Of a DNA stretch of 31,448 bases, positions 7,201-15,670 are shown piece by piece. The translations under genes were made by a program, and so were the position numbers. The notes under the pieces are model-generated. The model was not told where the DNA came from. It saw only the letters and a list, made by a program, of their open reading frames with translations, and did not search any database. Source of the stretch: an uncultured Collinsella sp. (GTDB taxonomy: Bacteria > Actinomycetota > Coriobacteriia > Coriobacteriales > Coriobacteriaceae); NCBI GenBank assembly GCA_900757465.1, contig CAAENY010000034.1:1-31448 (forward strand), written 5' to 3'. Position 1 is the first letter of the stretch; the number at the start of each line of letters is the position of its first letter.

Positions 7201-8697
7201 CTAGTCCTGGGCCTTGATGCTAGGCATCAGAATCTGGGCGAGGTAGTCGGTCTCGAGTTTGGTCGCGGCGTCTGCCTTGCCGTCTTTACCGACCAGGTCG
7301 TTTTTGATCTGGCTGTATGTGTAGCGGTTGCCGGTCGCGAGCTCGACAAGCTCAATCGCCGTATCCATGGGATAGGTCGACACGGGGTCCTGCGTGCGTC
7401 CATTGACGGTTTGCGGAATCACGTACGGATAGACAGGGCCACTGGCATAGACGGTGTAGCCGTTGCCTAGGCTGACCGCACCCAAAACCGTATCGCCGTC
7501 GTCGGGCGTAAAGGTCTCGCCGTCGCGCACTGCGACAAGCGTCACAATTGGCGTATTGGTGTCATTGCCCAGATAGATGCACAGCGTGCTGCCATTTTGC
7601 CAGGTGGCAACCTTACCGTACCACTCGACGGGGATATCGAGCTGGTAAAGGTCGGTTGCCTTGTGACGGGCGTCGGCATCACGGGCCGCCTGTGCCTTTT
7701 GCGCGCTCACGGCATTGACGGCGGCGTCGCGCCGCGCGGTTGCCGCCTGCTGGAGCACCTTGGCGGTGGCGGCGGAGCTCGCGCCTCCCTCCTCGGCATA
7801 CTTGGCGGCGGCATCGATCTGGTCGTCAGTCACCGTGTCGGCCGAAGGCACTTTGAGCTTAAAGGTGGCCTGGGCACTTAAATCCTGTCCATCGCTCTTA
7901 ACGGTGACCTGCGTCTTGGTGGTCGGGACGGTATAGATGGTGCCGTCGGCCGCGATGGGGGAGGCAGCGATGGAGAGCGTGTAATCGCCGGGCAGCAGTT
8001 TGATGCCGCGGCCGTGCTCGTCAACATAGAGCGTTTCGCTCACGGAGGAGCCGTCAGAATCCTGACCGCTCACCTGTACGGGAATCTTGGAGCCAGTGGA
8101 ACAGTCGAGGCCCGCGGCATGCATGCCAATCTGCACCGACATCATCGTGTGGGCATTGGCGGCGACAGCGGCAGCCTGCTCTTGCTGATATCCGTTCCAG
8201 GCAGCATAGCCTGCACCGCCGGCGACGAGCGCGACGGCCACGACACCGGCGACCATCAGATTGCGGCGCTTGGGCGACATCTTGCGATGGCGGACCTCGG
8301 CCTCGCGTGCCGAGGGAACGGACGGCAGGGGTATATCGCCCATGGCGATGGTCTCGTCCACGGCTGGTGCGGAACCCAGGCCAGGAAGCTCGCGAGTCAG
8401 CGAATCCTCGGCCGGCAAGCTGTCGAGCAAGACGGTTTCCTCGCCCGTGTCGGATTCGGGCTGGTTGCCGGCCTCGCTTTCGGTGCCTTCGTGATCTGCC
8501 TCATCCTCGGCAGGCTCAACGTCGCCTGCATCCTGATTATCGGATTGCGCCTCGGTTTCCGGCTCATCCTGCACATCAACGCCCGAATCGTCAAACGCAA
8601 TCTCATCGAGTGAAATCCGGTCTAAGCTCTCCAAGGCCTCAGCGCAAGCTTCTGCATCTTGGGCCGCATCCTCTTGGCCCATCGTCTCATCATTCAT
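7201..8697 (-). CDS. Large single-pass membrane protein of unknown function
   Basis: 498 residues from the ATG at 8697, with GGGGGAT about 3-8 nt upstream. Residues 1-130 are very acidic, Glu/Asp/Gln-rich and probably disordered. The basic stretch RHRKMSPKRRN (137-146) precedes one membrane helix (about 147-167). The remaining 330 residues should face outside. They contain a segment resembling a small beta domain (about 200-285, with VQVSGQDSDG and LLPGDYTLSI), an alanine-rich helical linker (about 300-345) and a second beta-rich domain (about 350-470). The positive-inside pattern puts the acidic N-terminus in the cytoplasm. I do not recognise a specific family. It is convergent with the ATPase gene and 73 bp from it. 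Confidence 0.8.
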   Translation of the reverse strand: MNDETMGQEDAAQDAEACAEALESLDRISLDEIAFDDSGVDVQDEPETEAQSDNQDAGDVEPAEDEADHEGTESEAGNQPESDTGEETVLLDSLPAEDSLTRELPGLGSAPAVDETIAMGDIPLPSVPSAREAEVRHRKMSPKRRNLMVAGVVAVALVAGGAGYAAWNGYQQEQAAAVAANAHTMMSVQIGMHAAGLDCSTGSKIPVQVSGQDSDGSSVSETLYVDEHGRGIKLLPGDYTLSIAASPIAADGTIYTVPTTKTQVTVKSDGQDLSAQATFKLKVPSADTVTDDQIDAAAKYAEEGGASSAATAKVLQQAATARRDAAVNAVSAQKAQAARDADARHKATDLYQLDIPVEWYGKVATWQNGSTLCIYLGNDTNTPIVTLVAVRDGETFTPDDGDTVLGAVSLGNGYTVYASGPVYPYVIPQTVNGRTQDPVSTYPMDTAIELVELATGNRYTYSQIKNDLVGKDGKADAATKLETDYLAQILMPSIKAQD

Positions 8698-8819
8698 ACA
8701 TCCCCCAAGCTCAATATCGGGACAACACTGTACCCAAAAATGGAGCCATATAAAGCGCGTGCGAAATATAAGATCCGATTTAACCTGAGCGCATCGTTCG
8801 GCCGCATCCTCGCGGCGGC

Positions 8820-8857
8820 AAAAGGTCCCCGGAACGCGAACGAATCACATTCCGGGG
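8820..8857 (-). terminator. Terminator of the minus-strand membrane protein gene
   Basis: On the minus strand CCCCGGAA (8857-8850) pairs with TTCCGGGG (8834-8827), followed by ACC and TTTT. It lies 73 bp beyond the stop at 8931. Confidence 0.65.
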
Positions 8858-8930
8858 GCTCTACAATGCGTTGAGTTGCGCGGAGCCGGCTATGCTGCTT
8901 CGTGCTCAAGCGATGTCTGCGCCGGGCGCG

Positions 8931-9938
8931 TTACTCGGCGTGTGCGTAATCAACCTTGGCGCGGCGGGCGGTAGCCTTCTCCCAATCGCTGGTGCCCTCA
9001 AAGACATCCTGCTTGTAGGGATTGCGGCCGAGCTTCTTGGCGCGGTAGGCGATGTAGATGATTGCGGCGACGTTGGCGATCAGTGCGGCGATCGAGACCG
9101 CGGTAGCGGCGCCGGGGTCGAGCGTGGAGTGGGTCACAAAGACGGACTCCTCCTGGAAGTACGGGAACACCTGGGCAAACATGCACCAAATGGCCAGCGT
9201 AAAGGCGCGGTTCTGGATCCAGCCACCCTTGTTCCAGATAAAGGCGGCGACGGTGGGCGCCAGCAGCAGCGCAAAGCCGCAGAACCAGGAGTGGGTGGGC
9301 AGGCAGTTGTAGGTGTAGCAGAAGTTCCAGATATCGTAGGCGATGATGTAGACCCAGGTCATGTCGGGCCACAGCATGTCGGTCTGATTCTCGGAGGCGT
9401 AGACGCTCCACCAACCGGTCATGCAGAAGATGTTGATGATACCGGCGATGCCGTTGAACACGTTGTTCCAGCCGGCCAGCTGCGTAGCACCTTCGGAGGT
9501 GACCCAAGTGGATTGGCCCAGGACAAAGAAGTGATAGGCGCTCTCGAAGTCGGACACGACGGCGATCATGATGTTGATGGCGACGATCACAAACGGCCAT
9601 GCGCGGAACCAATGCGCCTTGCCGATCTTCCCCCACTGGTACTTAATGGCAATGAAGCCCCAGCAACCGGCCAGCGCCGCGTATACCTTGGCGTAGTGGA
9701 ACCAGCTGTTCTGGTACACGTGGGTGGGGTTGGTGAGCGCCCACTCGGCACCCTGCGAAACGCCGACGGCGATGGCGACGCAGTAGATGGTCATGGCCAG
9801 CGGAGCCACGCCAAAGATGATTGCCGCGCCCAGCTTGGTGCGGCGGCCGACCTCGTTGAGCACGATCAGGCCAATAAAGACCATGGCCCAGCCGGCCCAG
9901 TGGATAAGGGTATCGCTACCCCAAACATCGAACAGCAT
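8931..9938 (-). CDS. Multi-pass membrane protein, DUF5692-like
   Basis: 335 residues with about nine or ten hydrophobic segments spread over residues 10-310, and a soluble charged C-terminus (RAKKLGRNPYKQDVFEG onward). Tryptophan and tyrosine are unusually frequent. I associate the pattern with the uncharacterised DUF5692 family, from memory only. The ATG at 9938 has a good ribosome site (AAAGGAGAG). It lies 63 bp downstream of the tetR gene on the same strand and is probably co-transcribed with it; the iron-sulfur oxidoreductase is divergent. A transporter or a membrane partner in electron transfer would fit the context, but the sequence does not show which. Confidence 0.75.
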   Translation of the reverse strand: MLFDVWGSDTLIHWAGWAMVFIGLIVLNEVGRRTKLGAAIIFGVAPLAMTIYCVAIAVGVSQGAEWALTNPTHVYQNSWFHYAKVYAALAGCWGFIAIKYQWGKIGKAHWFRAWPFVIVAINIMIAVVSDFESAYHFFVLGQSTWVTSEGATQLAGWNNVFNGIAGIINIFCMTGWWSVYASENQTDMLWPDMTWVYIIAYDIWNFCYTYNCLPTHSWFCGFALLLAPTVAAFIWNKGGWIQNRAFTLAIWCMFAQVFPYFQEESVFVTHSTLDPGAATAVSIAALIANVAAIIYIAYRAKKLGRNPYKQDVFEGTSDWEKATARRAKVDYAHAE

Positions 9939-9956
9939 GCTGCTCTCCTTTCACAC

Positions 9957-9984
9957 GCCCGCGGCCCCTCTTCCGATCGCGGGC
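9957..9984 (-). other. GC hairpin between tetR and the membrane protein gene
   Basis: GCCCGCG (9957-9963) pairs with CGCGGGC (9978-9984). No T tract follows on the minus strand, so it is more likely to tune expression between the two cistrons than to end transcription. Confidence 0.4.
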
Positions 9985-10001
9985 AGTTTGGCCAAATGTC
10001 G

Positions 10002-10664
10002 TCAGTTCTGGGGCTTGCGCTCCGGATACTTGGCGGTATAGCCCTCGATGTGGAGTGTCGAGGCGATGATTTCCTTGACCGTCTCGTCGGGCACATCGGG
10101 GTGCGTGCGGATATACATCAACAACCCCATGATGAGGGTGTAGAACGTCTCGTAGACATGGTCGATGCGCAGCTCGTGATGGGCGACAAAGTCCACCACG
10201 GTGGTGTCGCAGATATACTGCGCCACGCGCTGGACCACGTTGTGCAGAAAGCCGCCATAGAGCGCGCCACTGCTTGAGGTGAGCGTACTCGGCAGCTCGT
10301 GGCCGCTGGCGACTAGACGCTTAAAGAGCGGGGCGACGGTGTCGAGCGCGCCCTCGATATCGCCAACGGTGCGGCTGGCATTCCACTGCTCGAGCTCGGA
10401 GATAAAGCCGTCGATTGCCTCGTCCATAACAGCGGTGACGGCGGCGTCCATATCGGCAAAGTAGTGGTAGAACAGCGAGCGCGTGCAGCCGGCTCGCTTG
10501 GTCACGGCCGAGACGGATAGATGGGATACGCCCAGCTCGGAGCTCACGGTGCGCACGGCGGCGAGAATCTCGCGACGGCGCTCGTCACCTGTCAGGCGCT
10601 TTGCCGCACTGTCGGGCGCGGGGACGGCGTCGGCCACAGAAGTGTTCGCTGCATTATCGCTCAT
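10002..10664 (-). CDS. TetR/AcrR-family transcriptional regulator
   Basis: 220 residues from the ATG at 10664 (MSDNAANT), preceded by AAAGGCGG; the in-frame ATG at 10682 has no ribosome site. After a 25-residue flexible tail, residues about 26-73 form the TetR DNA-binding domain, with the helix-turn-helix LSVSAVTKRAGCTRSLFYHYF and the typical aromatic end. The rest is the helical ligand/dimer domain, too divergent to suggest a ligand. The gene is divergent from the 925-residue oxidoreductase. Two palindromes with TTGAC/GTCAA half-sites lie in the shared intergenic region, so this regulator probably controls both directions, including its own operon with the membrane protein. That is inference from layout. 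Confidence 0.9.
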   Translation of the reverse strand: MSDNAANTSVADAVPAPDSAAKRLTGDERRREILAAVRTVSSELGVSHLSVSAVTKRAGCTRSLFYHYFADMDAAVTAVMDEAIDGFISELEQWNASRTVGDIEGALDTVAPLFKRLVASGHELPSTLTSSSGALYGGFLHNVVQRVAQYICDTTVVDFVAHHELRIDHVYETFYTLIMGLLMYIRTHPDVPDETVKEIIASTLHIEGYTAKYPERKPQN

Positions 10665-10723
10665 GCGCTTGCCGCCTTTCATCCGTTTGAGCCCGACCGT
10701 TCGCCTAACAGTCTTGAATATTG

Positions 10724-10761
10724 TTGACGGTTCGTCAATACTATTTTTGACACAATGTCAA
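10724..10761. promoter_or_regulatory. Two tandem operator-like palindromes
   Basis: TTGACG-GTT-CGTCAA (10724-10738) and TTGACA-CAA-TGTCAA (10747-10761) share the same 15-bp design, and their centres are 23 bp apart, about two helical turns. They lie 60-97 bp from the tetR start and 94-131 bp before the oxidoreductase start. This is the usual place and shape for TetR operators. Confidence 0.75.
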
Positions 10762-10854
10762 CTAATGGCGGGTGAACGGCATGGGGGCATGTCCGGCCTG
10801 CAAAAAAGAGGGGTGCTGCGGCCTCGTCGGACTGCGGCAAGAGAAGGGACAACC

Positions 10855-13632
10855 ATGATTCTCAACGGACCGGGAATTAGCTACACCGAGCCCGACATCG
10901 GTTCGGAGTTCGTGCCGCCGCTGCCGGAACATCCGCGCGAGGCAATCGTCAAGCTGTGCGAGCACTGCACTAACCGTCTGCTGCATCGCGACGAGCTGCT
11001 GGGCTACGAGTACTGGTCGTTTGCCGAGGCCGCGACCGACGAGCAGGCCGAGGTGCTCTGCAAGATGAAGATGCGTCGTCCCTACACGCTGCCCGAGATG
11101 GTCAAGCTCACCGGCATGCCCGAGGCCCAGATCGAGAAGATGCTCGACGACATGAGCTACACGGGTCTGCTCGAGTACAACTGGGAAAATCCCGAGCGCG
11201 CCAAGCAGTGGGTGCTGCCCATGCTGGTGCCGGGTTCCGCCGAGTTCCTCAACATGCGCTTGAGTCAGCTCGAGGAGCATCCGGTCTATGCCAAGTTCTT
11301 TGAGCAGGCGTCCAAGGGGCCGCTGTCCAAAGCCACGCCGATGGTGCCGCCCGGAGGCGCCGGTATCGGCATGCACGTCATTCCGGTCGAGAAGGCTATC
11401 GATGCTTCGAGCACCTCGGTGCCGATTGAGCATATCGAGCATTGGCTCGACAAATACGAAGGCAAGTATGCCGCCAGCACCTGCAGCTGCCGCGCGAGCC
11501 GTCGTGTGATGGGCGAGGGTTGCGCCGACGACCCGGCCGACTGGTGCATTGCCGTGGGCGATATGGCCGACTATGTGGTCGAGACCGACCGCGGCCACTA
11601 TGTGACGCGCGAGGAGGTCTATGACATCTTGCGCCAGGCCGAGGACAACGGCTTTGTGCACCAGATCACCAATATCGACGGCGAGAACAAAATCTTCGCC
11701 ATCTGCAACTGCAACGTCAACGTGTGCTACGCCCTGCGCACCTCGCAGCTGTTCAACACGCCCAACCTGTCGCGCTCGGCCTATGTCGCCAAGGTCGAGA
11801 AGGACAAGTGTGTGGCCTGCGGTCGCTGCGTTGAGGTGTGCCCGGCCGGTGCCGCCAAGCTCGGCCAGAAGCTCTGCAGCAAAAAGGCCGGCGGCCGCGT
11901 ACCCGAGTATCCGCGCCAGGAGCTGCCCGATGCCACCAAGTGGGACCACACCAAGTGGTCGCCCAACTATCGCAACGATAACCGTATCGAGACGCACGAG
12001 TCCGGCACCGCGCCCTGCAAGACGGCCTGCCCCGCACACGTTGCCGTTCAGGGCTACTTAAAGCTCGCGGCGCAGGGCCGCTATGACGAGGCACTGGCGC
12101 TCATCAAGCGCGAGAACCCGCTGCCCGCTATCTGCGGCCGCGTGTGCAACCGCCGCTGCGAGGATGCCTGCACCCGCGGTCGCGTGGATGCCGCCGTGGC
12201 TATCGACGAGGTCAAGAAGTTCATCGCCCAGCGCGATCTGGATGCCGCGACCCGCTATGTCCCACCCGTGGTGACCCCGACGCGTGCCGGCGGCTTCGAC
12301 CAGAAGATCGCCATCATCGGTGCCGGTCCGGCCGGTCTGTCCTGTGCCTTCTATCTGGCCGAGAAGGGCTACAAGCCCGTCGTGTTCGAGAAAAACGAGC
12401 GCCCAGGCGGCATGCTCACCTATGGCATTTCCAGCTTTAAGCTGGAAAAGGACGTTATCGAGGCAGAGGTCGAGATCATTCGCCTGATGGGTGCCGAGTT
12501 CCGCTATGGCGTGGAGGTCGGTCGCGATGTGACGCTCGACGAGCTGCGCGAGCAGGGATTTAAGGCCTTCTACGTGGCCATCGGCTGCCAGGGTGGCCGC
12601 CTCGCCGGTATTCCGGGTGAGGATGCCGAGGACGTGACCGTGGCCGTCGACTTTTTGCGCGAGGTCAACAGTGGCAAGATCGATGCGCTGCCCGGCCGCA
12701 CTATCGTGGTGGGCGGCGGCAACGTGGCTATCGACGTCGCGCGCAACGCCTGCCGTCTGGGTTCCGAGCACGTTGAGATGTTCTGCCTGGAGAGCGAGGC
12801 CCAGATGCCCGCTAGCGAGGAGGAGCGTCGCGAGGCCGTTGAGGACGGCGCCCACATCAGCTGCGGCTGGGGCCCCAAGGAGGTTCACCTGGACGAGGCC
12901 GGTCGTGTGTGCGGTATCACCTTCAAGCGCTGCACGCGTGTCTTTGACGACGAGGGCCGGTTTGCGCCCGAATACGACGAGAACGATCTGCGCCGCGTCG
13001 ATGCCGACCGTGTCGTCATGTCGATTGGCCAGTCCATTGTGTGGGGCGATCTGCTGGCAGGCTCCAAGGTGGAGCTCGGCCGCGGCCAGGGTGCCCTTGC
13101 CGACCCCCAGACCTATCAGACCGCCGAGCCCGACATCTTTGTAGGCGGCGACGTTTACACCGGTCCGAGCTTTGCCATCGACGCCATCGCCGCCGGTCAC
13201 GAGGCCGCCGTGTCCATCCATCGCTTTGTGCAGCCGGGCTCCACGCTCACCATCGGTCGCAACCAGCGCCACTACACCGCGCTCGACCGCGACGATGTCG
13301 TGATTGAGAGCTATGACAACGCGAGCCGCGAGGTTGCCCACGTGGACCGCGACCGCGAGAAGGCTGCGCCCTTTAGCGAGTACGTTGAGACCTTTACCGA
13401 GGAGCAGGTGCGCGCCGAGACCGCCCGCTGCCTGGGTTGCGGTGCCTCGATCGTCGACCCCAACAAGTGCATCGGCTGCGGTCTGTGCACCACCAAGTGC
13501 GCGTTCGATGCCATCCACCTGGATCGTGATCGCCCCGAGTGCTCCACGATGGTCAAATACGAGCAAAAGCTCCCAAGCCTCGGCAAGTACGCATTGAAGC
13601 GTGCAATTAAGATCAAATTTGGGAAGAAGTAG
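10855..13632 (+). CDS. Multidomain Fe-S/FAD/NAD(P) oxidoreductase (GltD-like)
   Basis: 925 residues from the ATG at 10855 (AGAAGGG 7 nt upstream); the open frame extends further upstream but lacks a start with a site. In order: an N-terminal domain (about 25-300) with CEHC, TCSC (near 209) and ICNCNVNVC motifs; a ferredoxin motif CVACGRCVEVCP (Cys 319, 322, 325, 329); the Cys-rich bridging domain of glutamate-synthase beta subunits (from C388, CKTACP, through CGRVCNRRCEDAC); an FAD-binding GAGPAG (489-494); an NAD(P)-binding GGGNVAID (from about 619); and a C-terminal ferredoxin motif CIGCGLCTTKC (Cys 872, 875, 878, 882). This fits a cytoplasmic enzyme passing electrons between NAD(P)H and ferredoxin-type carriers. 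The substrate is unknown. It is divergent from tetR and the membrane protein. Confidence 0.88.
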   Translation: MILNGPGISYTEPDIGSEFVPPLPEHPREAIVKLCEHCTNRLLHRDELLGYEYWSFAEAATDEQAEVLCKMKMRRPYTLPEMVKLTGMPEAQIEKMLDDMSYTGLLEYNWENPERAKQWVLPMLVPGSAEFLNMRLSQLEEHPVYAKFFEQASKGPLSKATPMVPPGGAGIGMHVIPVEKAIDASSTSVPIEHIEHWLDKYEGKYAASTCSCRASRRVMGEGCADDPADWCIAVGDMADYVVETDRGHYVTREEVYDILRQAEDNGFVHQITNIDGENKIFAICNCNVNVCYALRTSQLFNTPNLSRSAYVAKVEKDKCVACGRCVEVCPAGAAKLGQKLCSKKAGGRVPEYPRQELPDATKWDHTKWSPNYRNDNRIETHESGTAPCKTACPAHVAVQGYLKLAAQGRYDEALALIKRENPLPAICGRVCNRRCEDACTRGRVDAAVAIDEVKKFIAQRDLDAATRYVPPVVTPTRAGGFDQKIAIIGAGPAGLSCAFYLAEKGYKPVVFEKNERPGGMLTYGISSFKLEKDVIEAEVEIIRLMGAEFRYGVEVGRDVTLDELREQGFKAFYVAIGCQGGRLAGIPGEDAEDVTVAVDFLREVNSGKIDALPGRTIVVGGGNVAIDVARNACRLGSEHVEMFCLESEAQMPASEEERREAVEDGAHISCGWGPKEVHLDEAGRVCGITFKRCTRVFDDEGRFAPEYDENDLRRVDADRVVMSIGQSIVWGDLLAGSKVELGRGQGALADPQTYQTAEPDIFVGGDVYTGPSFAIDAIAAGHEAAVSIHRFVQPGSTLTIGRNQRHYTALDRDDVVIESYDNASREVAHVDRDREKAAPFSEYVETFTEEQVRAETARCLGCGASIVDPNKCIGCGLCTTKCAFDAIHLDRDRPECSTMVKYEQKLPSLGKYALKRAIKIKFGKK

Positions 13633-13639
13633 TTAGGTT

Positions 13640-13661
13640 CCGCCGTTCTAACGAACGGCGG
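13640..13661 (+). terminator. Perfect hairpin after the oxidoreductase gene
   Basis: CCGCCGTTC-TAAC-GAACGGCGG starts 8 bp after the stop at 13632. No T tract follows, so it may terminate poorly or protect the 3' end of the mRNA. Confidence 0.45.
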
Positions 13662-13829
13662 CACTGCCGACGCTGCGCGGCGCCCAGGCACCCCATCTTG
13701 CCCCTCAATTTCGGCGCCGCGGGCAAAAGCCCAGCGGACGCCTTGTTTCGGGGCAACCTGGGGCACCTGGATCGTCGCTCGCTGATATTGGATTGACATC
13801 GCATCAACCATTGTTGAAAGGTTTCTACC

Positions 13830-14258
13830 TTGCATGAATTAGGGATTGTTTACCACATCATTCGCGATGTTGAGAATGTGGCGCGCGCTCATGGCGTGCG
13901 TCGCGTTTCGAGCGTGACGTTGCTGCTGGGCGAGGTCTCGGGCGTCGTTCCCGACTTGCTGCTCGACGCTTGGCGCTGGGCGGCAGATAAAAAGCCCATC
14001 ACCGAGGGTGCGGAGCTTATTGTGGAGCCCGTCGAGGCCGTGACGCATTGCGAGGCATGCGGTCGCGACTACGCGACGGTCGAGCACGGCAAGACCTGCC
14101 CCCATTGCGGTAGCGGCGATACCTATTTGCTCCAGGGCCAAGAGGTCATGATCAAGCAGATCGAGACTCCCGACGAGGACCCGGCAGATGCTGCCCCCGA
14201 CGGCCCTTCTGACGCCCTCGACGCCGTCGAAGCCGCCAACCCCCTCCACATCGCCTAG
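13830..14258 (+). CDS. hypA: Hydrogenase/urease nickel-incorporation protein HypA
   Basis: 142 residues. HypA delivers nickel to the active site of [NiFe]-hydrogenases, working with HypB. The protein must begin with Met-His-Glu because the second-position His binds nickel, and the TTG at 13830 gives exactly MHELG; GAAAGG lies about 9 nt upstream. The zinc site is present as CEAC (C74, C77) and CPHC (C90, C93). The C-terminus has a 30-residue acidic/proline extension beyond the usual 113-118 residues. No other hyp or hydrogenase gene is in the window, so its partners must lie elsewhere. The upstream redox enzyme is 197 bp away and is probably a separate unit. Confidence 0.93.
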   Translation: MHELGIVYHIIRDVENVARAHGVRRVSSVTLLLGEVSGVVPDLLLDAWRWAADKKPITEGAELIVEPVEAVTHCEACGRDYATVEHGKTCPHCGSGDTYLLQGQEVMIKQIETPDEDPADAAPDGPSDALDAVEAANPLHIA

Positions 14259-14268
14259 GATCCCCTAT

Positions 14269-14336
14269 AAGTTGCGGTGAAATAGTTCCTAAATCCAGCC
14301 TTCTGGCGATTAAACAAGAACTATTCCACCGCAACT
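14269..14336. repeat. Palindromic repeat D, copy 1
   Basis: The left arm 14269-14290 (beginning AAGTTGCGGTGAAATAG) pairs with the right arm ending CCACCGCAACTT at 14336, with one unpaired base. The second copy is at 17954-18022. The loops are unrelated. Here the right arm runs into TTTTT, so this copy may also terminate hypA transcription, 10 bp past its stop. Confidence 0.85.
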
Positions 14337-14340
14337 TTTT

Positions 14341-14662
14341 GAGTGGTTTCGTAGACCATAAGTCGCGCAAATAGTCAAGCCATATCTGTTTAAACAAAAT
14401 AGCGGCAGTACAAGCGCATTCGCGCTTGCCTGAAATCGATATTAATGAACAGCCTGCTTGTATCTGTAAAATGCGTGGCTTGATGAGCGACGCCTTGGCG
14501 GGTAATGAGTGAAAAAGCAGTAACGTAATCAGCTTGTAACAAACTTGGACGTTTAAACAAATAATGCAACCTTTTACGAATTTAGCTATAATTCCACAAA
14601 CCAAACAGCTATACTCCTTTCATGTCGTGTAGGAATTACGTAGACAAAAAGGAGGTTATGTG
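14341..14662 (+). promoter_or_regulatory. Leader and promoter region of the PTS operon
   Basis: 322 bp without a gene. A consensus TATAAT lies at 14587-14592 and a TATACT at 14610-14615; neither has a clear -35. The motif GTTTAAACAAA(A)TA occurs at 14388 and 14551, 163 bp apart, and contains the palindrome GTTTAAAC, so it may be an operator. A small hairpin CAAGCGC-ATTC-GCGCTTG lies near 14409. The operon's ribosome site is GGAGG at 14651-14655. No regulator gene for the operon is in view. Confidence 0.4.
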
Positions 14663-15652
14663 ATGGTAAGTATTGTTCTTGCTAGCCACGGGGACTTGGC
14701 AGCTGGAATCAAACAGACGGGCTCGATGGTCTTTGGCGATCAGCCGTCTGTGGCCGTGGTCTCGCTCGAGCCGAGCATGGGCCCCGACGACTTCCGTGCC
14801 AAGGTCGAGGAAGCAATCGCTTCCTTCGAGGACCAGGAGCAGGTGCTCTTCCTCGTTGATCTGTGGGGCGGCACGCCGTTCAACCAGATCAGCGGGCTCA
14901 TCGAGGGCCACGATTCCTGGGCTATCGTCACCGGTGTCAACCTGCCTATGCTCATCGAGGCATATTCGCAGCGCTTTGACGCAAAGAACACTGCACATGC
15001 GATCGCAAAACATCTCGTGACTGAGGCTAAGGCTGGCGTGCGCGTCAAGCCCGAGTCTCTGGAGCCCGAGGAGAAGAAGCCGGCTACGGCCGCCGCTGCT
15101 CCTGCAGGCGCCATCCCTCCGGGAACGGTCATCGGCGACGGGCACATCAAGATTGCCCACGTCCGTATTGACACCCGTCTGCTGCATGGTCAGGTGGCCA
15201 CCACGTGGACCAAGCAGATCAACCCCAACCGCATCATCGTGGTTTCCGACGGCGTTGCTCACGACGAGCTCCGCAAGACCATGATCGAGCAGGCTGCCCC
15301 TCCGGGAGTCCATGCCAACGTCGTTCCCATCAAGAAGATGGCCGAGGTCGTCAAGGACACGCGCTTTGGTGACACCAAGGCCATGCTGCTCTTTGAGAAC
15401 CCGCAGGATCTGCTCAGGGCCATCGAGGCCGGCGTCGACATCAAGGAAGTCAACATCGGTTCCATGGCTCACTCCAAGGGCAAGGTCGTCGTCACCAACG
15501 CCGTCGCTATGGGCGATGACGACGTTAAAACCCTCGAGGCCCTCAAGGCCAAGGGCGTCAAGTTCGAGGTCCGCAAGGTTCCTTCGGATTCCTCCGAGGA
15601 TCTCGACGCCATGTTGAAGAAAGCTAAGGCCGAACTGGCCGCTCAAGCATAG
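14663..15652 (+). CDS. Mannose-family PTS system EIIAB component
   Basis: 329 residues from the ATG at 14663 (GGAGG 7 nt upstream; the adjacent GTG at 14660 is a poorer choice). This cytoplasmic protein carries phosphate from HPr to the incoming sugar. Residues 1-125 are an EIIA domain with the phospho-His in SHGDLA (H9) and the family motif DLWGGTPFNQ. An Ala/Pro/Glu linker spans about 128-158. The EIIB domain (160-329) has the second phospho-His in RLLHGQV (H175). The A-B fusion is the ManX-type layout of the mannose/fructose/sorbose PTS. It is the first gene of the operon, 18 bp before EIIC. The sugar (mannose, glucose, glucosamine or another) cannot be told from sequence alone. Confidence 0.95.
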   Translation: MVSIVLASHGDLAAGIKQTGSMVFGDQPSVAVVSLEPSMGPDDFRAKVEEAIASFEDQEQVLFLVDLWGGTPFNQISGLIEGHDSWAIVTGVNLPMLIEAYSQRFDAKNTAHAIAKHLVTEAKAGVRVKPESLEPEEKKPATAAAAPAGAIPPGTVIGDGHIKIAHVRIDTRLLHGQVATTWTKQINPNRIIVVSDGVAHDELRKTMIEQAAPPGVHANVVPIKKMAEVVKDTRFGDTKAMLLFENPQDLLRAIEAGVDIKEVNIGSMAHSKGKVVVTNAVAMGDDDVKTLEALKAKGVKFEVRKVPSDSSEDLDAMLKKAKAELAAQA

Positions 15653-15670
15653 TAAAGGAGGGTCCGATAC

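Noticed and set aside
8871..10277. 468-residue open frame on the plus strand
   Set aside because: Antisense shadow of the membrane protein and tetR genes; low-complexity Gly/Asp/Val/His composition and no recognisable motif.
10483..10854. N-terminal extension of the oxidoreductase frame
   Set aside because: The open frame continues upstream through the operator region and the antisense of tetR. The ATG at 10855 has the ribosome site and begins the recognisable protein.
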